Source: Gnetum montanum
Taxonomy: Eukaryota > Streptophyta > Gnetopsida > Gnetales > Gnetaceae
DNA: 64,000 nt
Assembly: GCA_015680685.1 (NCBI GenBank)
Contig: MNCI01029463.1
Location: forward strand, 62,001 to 126,000
Reading direction: 5' to 3'
The position numbers and the translations under genes are program-made. Position 1 is the first letter of the stretch. The number at the start of each line of letters is the position of its first letter. Below, one piece after another: positions 55,801 to 64,000 of this stretch. The notes under the pieces were generated by a model that saw only the letters and a program-made list of their open reading frames with translations, was not told the DNA's origin and did no database searches.

Positions 55801-57855
55801 TAAGCAAAAGCCTAACCTTTCATCCCTTCAAGGTATGGTACTAGTAACCTCCTAACCTATTTTCTAATGGCTTAAACCCAACCCCAACCCATGTCCTTGA
55901 GAAACAAGCACCTTAGTGATGGCCCCTCCTGCATTAAGCCTTTAATATTGTATTATTCCTAGCTAACAAAGCCTTATCACAGAGAGCTTAATCTTTGCTT
56001 ATTTGCAATTTCTTCAAATCATCCTTAATCATTTTTCCCATGTCTTTGAGGTTCATTATGTGATATTTGCACATGCTTCCCATGTCTTTGAGGTTCATTA
56101 TGTGATATTTGCACATGCCAAACCATTTAAGACCCATTCATGTAGCTTGTCCAAAATAGAAGCAACTCAAACCTTCCTGTAATGTTTGTATTATGTATTT
56201 GATTTCTTCTCTTTTCTGTAAGATTCAAGATCCATCCTTCTTACTCTTCATATAACATTGAACATCCATCATTCTTATTTATTGTTCATGCCTTTTATTT
56301 GTTTTTTAACTGCCCAACATTCCCAGAAAACAAAATGAATGAATTCTTGTCCTAGTTAGGTACGAACTCTTCACTGGGCCTAACTTCTTTTCCAGTAACT
56401 GACCCCAAGCTTGAATCCAAACCCTACCTCCCAAGAAAGGAAAGGATAATTTGAACCCCATCTTATCCACACAGTATAAGACGAGACCACAAGCATGACT
56501 TTTAGTTAACGTTTTGTCTGAATTCTCGGTTGCAGAACTTTATAATTCAAAGACACATACTGGATGTTTCTTTAGAGCATATTTGTTGTACACGTGCAAG
56601 TGCAACAATTCATGAAATATGATACAAGAGCCTAACTAAGGCAAAGGCAGACTGCGAGTACTGAAAATTTTTTGTTTGTGTTTGTTTGTTTGTTAAATAT
56701 AACGGGCAGATATTCTGTGTGCCGGTGCACGAGGCGTTAGATACCAGATTCCTGAGACTGGATGAGCACGAATATTCGTTACAGAATATGGTGAGGAGGC
56801 TGCTGATGAGGGGACTATTCTTCAGCCTAAGCACGTTGGCTGCTGCCATGTTTCCTTTCATTGCAGATTTTGTGGGACTTGTGGGTTCCCTGGCGATCAC
56901 TCCACTCACTTTTGTCTTTCCCTCCTTGATCTTCCTCAAGGTATGTAACATTCAACATCAAAACAACATAAATTTAAAAATAAAAGGTTATAGCTTGTTT
57001 TTAGTACAGTTTTTGAATTTTGAGTAACTGTACCTAGGCTCAGACCTTATAGGCATGAAAACGAAGACCTTATTGCCATTTGTAGATCACCTTATTTTCA
57101 TTTATAGATCAACTCAGCAGAGCCTCAATGATTATCTAGAAAAAGCCTAGTGCTCCTCCTACTTGGTAGATGAACCAAAGCTAATTTGTTTTCAAATAAC
57201 TGCAATTGTTTAATCATCCTAGCAAAAGCCTAGTGCCTTAGGGGATAAATGAAAACTTAACTAATTTTCAAGTAACTACACCCAACCTTGAATCCACTAT
57301 GCTTCTTCAGAATCATGATTCAGCCCAAATTTTTACCCACGGGATCACTATTCAGAAATGTGTCCTCCAATGAACTTATATTCAACTCATACCTGAGCTA
57401 ATTAACATTTCGAAGCTTCCAAAAAAAGTCCTACTTATCTTATCCATTCCAGAGACAATGATACAAAACTATTTGTTCATTCAATTTTCTTTCATTTAAT
57501 ATAACTTAATTTCTTCCCAACTTTTCCTTTTGGTCATCATCATAACCACTCAGCATTAAGCATGAGAGATGTTTTTGTGACTGGAATTCTTTGCTTTTTC
57601 TTTGTATCTATTATGTTTCAAGTTTGAAACGTCTGTCATAACAGCCGCTGACGTCTCTTTTGTTTTTTTGCTGTGGATTCGTCGTTGCGGTCACATGGAA
57701 AGCAGATTCATGGAGCAAAATGTGGCAAGGCAGAGCGGCTGTGGCATGCCATGATCATAATCTTGTCTGTGCTCATGACGTTGGCCACCACTTGTGCTGC
57801 ACTGAGAGTCGTTATACTCAATTCCAAGACTTATGATTTATTTGCAGACACTTAA
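52819..57855 (+). CDS. Proline/compatible-solute transporter (AAAP family, ProT type), 8 exons
   Basis: Exons are 52819-52951, 53242-53466, 53622-53716, 54770-54959, 55197-55321, 55420-55635, 56710-56940 and 57706-57855. All introns are GT-AG and phases match. The exons total 1365 bp, 454 residues plus stop, with no break. Plant ProT signatures are DPWQQVGLLLVTSFNCVYIL (exon 2), RRFIRYRDL-like KRFIRYRDLVGFALGRK (exons 2-3), LCNMGFLLLSGKSLK, NNSGMLPEIQ (exon 5), YYGVTVLGYWAYGS and SGPKWARI (exon 6) and VPVHEALDTRFL (exon 7). About 10-11 hydrophobic membrane segments are visible. ProT proteins are plasma-membrane proton symporters for proline, glycine betaine and GABA (family knowledge); substrate choice cannot be read here. 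Length agrees with the family (about 440 residues). The last acceptor is an AAGCAG tandem, so exon 8 may start three bases earlier. Confidence 0.92.
53960..54600. other. Intron 3 of the transporter gene with degenerate repeats
   Basis: Contains TTAACCTTTTCTTGCA repeats near 54049-54160 and CACCCAGGTTCAAATTCATG (near 54248), a possible pol III B-box. Similar AACTACACCCAACCTTGAAT and GACCCCAAGCTTGAATCC words occur in introns 7 (near 57284) and 6 (near 56400). This may be an old SINE-like repeat. Evidence is weak. Confidence 0.25.
55975..56330 (-). repeat. LINE 3'-end fragment in intron 6 of the transporter gene
   Basis: TTATTTGCAATTTCTTCAA and CATTTTTCCCATGTCTTT at 55998-56046 match the minus-strand LINE relic at 19250-19300. 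The end has TTATC...AACAAAGCC, the reverse of the GATAAGGCTTTGTT LINE tail. A 42 bp piece (CCCATGTCTTTGAGGTTC...) is duplicated in tandem at about 56037 and 56079. Confidence 0.6.
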
Positions 57856-59815
57856 CTGACTACACGCTTTTATGCCGTTTGTGTGTGTATGGGTATTTGC
57901 GGCTGCTTCTTTTTGTCTCCTTTTGTTTGTTTGTTTTTCTTTTTTTGGTTTTTCTTTTAATTTTTATTGCAATTTGTTACCATCAATGATGGCCAGGTGC
58001 TTGTTTGTTTCTGAAGTCACAGAATGTGGATTCAAAGCTTTACTATGGTCTTGAGGATGAGGTTCCGACCCTCCCAGGATCAGCTTGACGAGATGAACAC
58101 AGGCTAGGAGTAATGATCCCTTTTAACGATGGTTGAGTTCGTTATGCACTTGTTGATATATATCTAGTATGAAGTCTATCTCTAGTATTAGGTCGCATGT
58201 TCAATGCTCAGTATGAATACTAGTAATTCAGCTAGAAAATTCCTCTGAGTCAGTTTGAGTCAGGTATCAAACAATTGAATAATTCAGCTAGAAAATTCCT
58301 GTGTCAGTTTGAGTCAGGTATCAAACAATAGAACGCAAGTTCAATTCTCAGTTGCTCTGAATACAACTTGTAATTCAACTAGTAAGCTTCTTTGACTTTG
58401 AGTGACCGGGATCAAGCACTCTTACTGGGTAAAATTTGGTATTTCATTTTAGTGTATTATATAGGCAAAATTTGTACTTTTTCGGAAAAACTTAAATGGT
58501 ACAATACGTCCACACAAGTTTGCAGCTCATGGTGCTAGCCGGCTATAAACTATATTTTGTAATTTAACCAACTTCAGCGCAATTGCTTTTCTTATGAAAT
58601 TTGCATAAAGTGTCTATCGTAATTCGAGGAAAATGGTATACATGAATTATAAAGAGATAGAAACAATGATATAAAGTTGGTTTTCATCCACTTTATTTTA
58701 AAAACATAATTTTAATATTTGTGGAGTAGGATTCCTGTTTTACGTTGGTATGCGTCTCTACAACAAAAATAGCATTCAGGGATTCTTGTAACAGGACACG
58801 TTTCCGAATGTTTTGGGCTGCAAGTGCAACATCACAACATCAGTATTGGTTGACCATAATTTAAAAAGTCACTAAATATATTTTGTCGGGATGTTGCGAG
58901 AATCGAAAAAAATCAGCAAATCTTGTTGCAGCTTATTTAAAATCTAGAAAAGAAAAAGGTTAAACCTAATGATTTTTATCAAAACATAAGGTTTTTACTA
59001 AAAGTCTAACTCGGATCAGCCAAATTCTGATGCAGCAATGAATCATTTAAGCAGCAATTATCCGGATTGAAAAACACACTTGTTTTGGCAGTCAAAATGC
59101 ATAAAAGGTACCAATAATAACTGTTTATTTTTTAAAAAACTGTCAAAATAGTTTATTGTACACATTGCATATTTCAAGAATAACAAATTTATCCCTGATT
59201 TTCAATACCCAGAAAGCTGAATTTTTTAAATAAAAGTATTCTTTTTCATGTCCCAGTTGCATTGGCATAGTGTTCCGTAAAAACAATGCCATCGCCGAAT
59301 ACATTTAGCGATGCCTCCTAACGTTCCAGTGTCTTAAAACATGTGAAACATTCAAATACAAAACTTCTGACAGGAATTTAGAATAATGGAAGCATTAGTA
59401 ATCTCCTTTCTTGGATTTATATATAATCTGCAGTCCCGTAATCAAATTTCTTTCCATCATGTGTGACTGATGATTTTATAAGAATACCAATCAGAATTCG
59501 TGTGGAATTTGTTCGGATTTGGTGACTTCCACTTTTGCTGTCAAAAAGGACCCCAATTGGAATATCTCTCAAACCACCCCACGATTCACTCTATTTTGGA
59601 TTCATGGAATATGGCACAGTATTCCACCACCTTACCATTCGCTCGGACATGGTTACATGTGTTCTGTTCAGGGTATAAAGGAAGGAATCTATGATATGAT
59701 TGGTAGCCAATGTGTTGTAAGGATGAAAGTATAATTGGTATAATGCAGGATGATTGTTCAACCATCATGGGTATACTATGTGACATGTATTAACATTGGG
59801 TTGCAAGCAAACTAC
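57856..59815. other. 3' UTR and intergenic DNA after the transporter gene
   Basis: AT-rich. The transporter 3' UTR presumably ends within the first few hundred bases; no polyadenylation signal is decisive. A 56 bp tandem duplication (AATTCAGCTAGAAAATTCCT) lies at 58225-58280 and 58281-58336, with a third diverged copy after it. Nothing else is recognised. Confidence 0.4.
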
Positions 59816-60700
59816 TAACTCACAATGCTTTGTAAATCTATGTTGGAAGTCTTTCGATCAACCAAAAGTCTCCATGCAAGTGTGAATGTGAGTTTCCGAT
59901 TGCAGGAGGCCTTTCAGAAGCAATTGCTAGGAGGCAGACACACCACCTCATAATGCATGTAAAACTCTCATCAAAAGTGTATCCGTAGAAGTAACGAATT
60001 CCAAGTAATGGAGATCAACGAAAGCAAGGCATCTTCTAGAGTTGGCTGCGGGTAGTAACTCGTAGTACTTTATAAATCTATGCTAAAAGTCTTTCAATCA
60101 ACCAAAAGCCTCTATGCAAATGTGAATGTGAGCTTCCGATTGCATGAGGCCTTCCAAAAGTGACTACGAGGTGGTTGCTAGATGCACCACCTCATAGTGC
60201 ATATAAAAATCTCATGGGAAGTGTGTTCACAGACCAAAAGTACTCAATTCCAAGTAACTGAAGATCAACAAAAGTAGGGCATTTTTCGGAGCCAAGTATG
60301 AGTAGATTGCTATGAGCAGTAACTCGCAATGCTTTGTAAATTTGTGCTTGAAGTCTTTTGATCAACCAAAAGCCTCCATGCAAGTGTGAATGTGAGTTTT
60401 TGGTTGCAAGAGGCCTTCCGGAAGTGATTGCGAGGAGGTTGCTAGATGCACAACCTCGTAGTGCATGTAAAAATCTCACCAGAATCACATCTGGAGACCA
60501 GAAGCAATGAATTCCAAGTAACTGGAGATCAATGTAAGCAGGGCATCTTCTGAAGTTGGCTACAAGTAGACTACTATAGGTAGTAACTTGCAGTTTTTGT
60601 AAATTTGTGCTAGAAGTCTTTTGATCAATTAAAAGCCTCCATGCAGCATTGCATTGTGCTAGGAGGTTTCAGATTGCAGCATTGCGGCCAGTTCAAGAGT
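59815..60700 (+). repeat. Tandem array of a 250-265 bp repeat, about 3.4 copies
   Basis: Units start near 59822, 60063, 60326 and 60592, each with TTTGTAAATYTRTGYT, TCAACCAAAAGCCTCCATGC, TGTGAATGTGAG and CCAAGTAACTGGAGATCAA. Copies have diverged visibly and the last is truncated near 60690. Unit length varies by about 20 bp. It looks like a minisatellite or young satellite seed. No coding frame runs through it. Confidence 0.8.
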
Positions 60701-60889
60701 AGTAGAAAGAAGGTTCACGATAATTTCAAAGGTATGTATGGAGATTGATTTTAATTTATAAGTTGTATTTATTATTTACAATGTTTGTAGAATGTGGAAT
60801 TGTTGTTTGAGTTAGTGCCCAAAAATCATTTTTGTTTAGATGTAAGGACACTGAGAGCATGTTGGTTTCTAAAAAACAACATTGCAACA

Positions 60890-63290
60890 AGAAATACAAG
60901 ACCCAACAATTGGCCCTTTTTCAAAAAATGAAATAAGATAGTTCTATTTTTATGACAATGTCTTTGCTTGGATATACAAAGAAAGAGTGGATGAATTTAT
61001 TGTAGGCAAATAAAGAAATGCAATGTTTCCTTATGAATATTTCTATAGGAACAAAAACCAACAAAAATGGGAAACCACTACACTTCTCGTACAAGGTAGG
61101 TTTTTTTGAATTTTCGAAAACGTCAATAATGTTTATTAAATATTTTGTATATTGCATATTTTTGGAGTCCTACCTCATGTGCATGAATATACATGAATCA
61201 ATTATCATTGTTCATATGGCCTGAATGTTATTGTAAGGGTGGCACCTAGGGAAGAAAGAAAAAGAAACAAGACTAGCAGAAAGACTAGTTGCTGATGTAA
61301 TTTCATAGTTTGCATTATGTGTGTCGTTGAGCATGTTCCATGCATTATATATAAAGAAATGAATCATGTTGACATGTTGAGAGCTTATTTTCATGGCTTG
61401 CTTAGTCCCATGTTAGATAAAAGAGATGCTCAATCAATACATATTTTTCCTAAGATACGTTAAAAGGTAGTATCATTATATGGAACAAAGGATTTTTAGT
61501 AGACATGATTTATGAGAGATATATTAAGGATCTATTCAATGAAGGGCAAGAATTCAAGGTATCTCAAAAGAGAGACCTATTTCTTTTGAAAAAGGACATT
61601 TACAATATTTGCAAAGATGTTACATTGGAATACAAAAAAAGTAAGCATGATCAAATTAGCACAAGGTTATGGTACCAAAGCACCATAGATTTCTTCTTTT
61701 ACTATCAAGAGAAGAACATCAAACAATCTATCCCAACAATCATCGAGTTGCAATTGCCATGGATGTTGAAAAAGATGATAGGTCTATCTTAAAATAGCGT
61801 ACTTGCTATGGATTCAACTTTCAACACCAACAAATATGGAGTAAGTAAATATTTGGGATATTTTTTAGAAACCATGTATCAAAAATATTTTGTATTGCAA
61901 TTGGCTCATTTTTCTAATATAAAAGGTATTTTATAAACAACTCCATCTTCACATAGTCATGGCTTTTGAATCATATTACAATGGTCTACCTGTAGCATGG
62001 GTGATCTCCTCTAGGGTTGTAAAGAGGGATGTTATAGCTTGGCTTTTTGAATTGATGAGAAAATGCAGGTCTCAAGAATCACAATGGACAATAAATGCTT
62101 TCATGCTAGATGATTTAAAAGTTGAAATGAATGTTGTAAGGGAATAGTTATAACACTAAAATTTATTTTGTTATTTTAAAGTTTAGCTAAAAATATGGAG
62201 ATATCAAAATTGAATGTAAAACATTATGTGAAATATTTAAGTTTGTATTTAGTTGTCCTATTTTTCTATGCATTTGGCATGTTTGGAGGGCATGAAAGAA
62301 GAACTTGGCAACAAAGGTTAGAGATTCTACAACAAGAAAGGCTATGACAACACATCTAAACTTTATTCTGAGTGAATGCAAAACTCCTATGGATGTAGCC
62401 GTGAAAATTAACAAGTTTGTCAATGAGCATTAATATAGCATTCATTTCATTAGTTACCTAAAGAGCCAATGGATAAACAGAGATAAATTTCGTAAGTATA
62501 TATTTATTTGATGTTGCAATTGCAATTTTAATATATTTAGATTGTATTTTCCCTATTTAATTTTATTTGCTATGGGCTCAAAGGTTTATTTCTCAAGGAT
62601 GTGGGCAAAAGCCTATCATGATATTCCTCATGCTCAACAACACACAAACAATGTTGTGGTGTCCTATCATGGATATTTAAAAGGAAAATTCTTGAGAGAT
62701 ATCAAAAATAGGAAATACCGTCACATTGATTAGCTTATATGGACTTTAACCAAGGTACAACTATTTTACTAGAATAATGTAAGACTTAAAACTATAGTAT
62801 ATCTAATAAATAGAAAGGATAGAGAAATCAATAAGAAGTCATGGGAAAAGGCAATTGAAATATGTGATGATGATTGCAAACAAGTACTAGATAAAGAAGA
62901 TGAATATCTTGTGCGTAGTCAAAATTCTTTGAAATGGGATACTTGGTACAAGGTGTCCAAGGTGTTCTCCTTTAGTATTTCTATGAGTGTAGATGGTCTA
63001 GCCTCAATCATTTTTGCAAGCATTCAATGAAAGTTTTGATATTAGTCAAGGATATACTAGTGCATATAAGTTCTTCTTTAGATATGAGTATTTATATTCA
63101 AAAATCCCTTTTGAGCTAAATTCATTTATGCCTCATGAATTTCCAAGCCATGAAAAGGCATCACAGTTAGAGATGACACTAGAGACATTTGGATCCACCA
63201 CCAGGAAATCAAATATTAATGGTATAGAGCACACCAGTATCTTTTCCATGAGCACAATAATATGGATGTTCAAAAATTAGATGAGCAATT
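60890..63290 (+). pseudogene. Mutator-like (MULE) transposase with FAR1/SWIM-type similarity, decayed
   Basis: Fragments in order: MSLLGYTKKEWMNLLQ (near 60957), SYKVGFFEF, YERYIKDLFNEGQEF (near 61512), LWYQSTIDFFFYYQEKN, LQLPWMLKKMI, LAMDSTFNTNKYG (first-Asp block, near 61802), FESYYNGLPVAWVISSR (61965), WTINAFMLDDLKVEMN (second-Asp block, near 62088). After frameshifts come a CxW/H-type block, MTTHLNFILSECKTPMDVAVKINKF-like sequence (62345-62420), MWAKAYHDIPHAQQHTNN (near 62600) and FLRDIKNRKYRHID. The order matches MULE transposases of plants. No intact frame or terminal inverted repeat was found. Confidence 0.7.
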
Positions 63291-64000
63291 TGAAGCATTC
63301 AAGGACAATGTAGATGAAAGCTTGATAGAAAAAATAGTAAAATTGAAAATGGCATTCAAAACTTTTGCAAAGAATATGCCATAGATAAAGAAAATGTTCT
63401 TGAACTTGAAAAATATGTTGAGCAAATTCAATCTAAGTTTTTGTTCTCAGTAAATGAAAATAGTTGGCTAAGTAACAAAAGATTGTCAAGTTGGGACAAC
63501 CCTACTAAAAATCAACACCAATATCTATCTAATCTAAAATGCCACAAAAATGTTTATAGAAGGTAGAGATACATCCTAGGTCCAATGGCCTGAATTTGAA
63601 TATCTAATTTATGATTGTTAAGTGTAACAATGTAACATTTCTTATTTTTATTTTGCAAAATGTAATGAAGATAGCCAAAGTTGTAACCAAAACTCATCTC
63701 CCTCACATTCAAATTTGTAGTAGTAGAATGTTTGGGTTGAAGGACAAAGAGAAATTTATGTTGTTGGCTAACTTTTGGATTGTGCAAAGCGCATAATTTT
63801 TGCTTCAGATGCTCCAAATTGTGTCTTGTTGTGTTCTTTGCTTGTAATTTCTTGAACATTTGAGTAGTAATTATAATAGATACAAATATTAAAAAAAAAT
63901 TATCTATTATTCTATCCTATACACACATTTTTGGTAAACTATGAGGCTATTGCAGATAGCATCCACTCACACCATTAGTTTATGCTTTACACATTGATGA
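63291..64000. other. Right end of window, AT-rich, nothing recognised
   Basis: AT-rich sequence possibly continuing the decayed transposon. Short frames occur without family resemblance. Confidence 0.3.

Noticed and set aside
1-64000. tRNA or rRNA genes
   Set aside because: No cloverleaf or rRNA-like segment noticed; primer-binding sites are the only tRNA-related matches.

Overview
The window is nuclear DNA from a large-genome, repeat-rich land plant. It is AT-rich and holds nested Ty3/gypsy LTR retrotransposons of two plant-specific lineages (Athila-like and Tat/Ogre-like), LINE and Mutator-like relics, and one intact spliced plant gene for a proline-type amino acid transporter. A gymnosperm or similar large-genome plant is my guess; nothing here proves the species.

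Layout. (1) 1-11403: element A, an Athila-like element cut by the window edge. It has gag, protease, reverse transcriptase (RT), RNase H, integrase, a noncoding spacer, an internal promoter, an extra 3' gene and a 3' LTR. A sits inside the integrase of element B, whose remainder (integrase tail, spacer, internal promoter, 3' gene, 3' LTR) runs 11404-18015. (2) 18016-19831: older DNA with a minus-strand LINE relic. (3) 19832-49851: element C, Athila-like, with a tRNA-Asp-type primer site and a perfect CACAT target duplication. It keeps gag and the 3' gene but lacks pol. Element D (20709-40652, duplication GGAAT), a Tat/Ogre-type element with two RNase H domains, is inserted in C's leader. A 2.9 kb LTR-like element E (36759-39663, duplication GTATC) is inserted in D's 3' LTR. 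The D/C junction plus the start of C gag is tandemly repeated four times. (4) 49852-52594: AT-rich flank. (5) 52819-57855: eight-exon proline transporter gene, 454 codons, no breaks. (6) 58100-64000: short tandem repeats, a 250-260 bp repeat array and a decayed Mutator-like transposase with FAR1/SWIM-type similarity.

Most interesting. First, D carries an antisense, multi-exon gene between protease and RT. It runs from about 30939 down to 26452 and has its own CCAAT/TATA promoter. Four GT-AG introns preserve the reading frame exactly. Second, A, B and C each have an extra gene downstream of pol with its own TATA promoter about 470-520 bp before the ATG. In each element this internal promoter carries the same short repeated motif as that element's own LTR, and A's motif differs from those of B and C. 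This suggests co-evolving LTR/internal-promoter pairs, possibly bound by a factor the element encodes; that last step is speculation.

Most retroelement genes are decayed. In C's 3' gene the damage is almost all in-frame stops explained by C-to-T changes, with no net frameshift. The transporter is the only ordinary host gene I can support.
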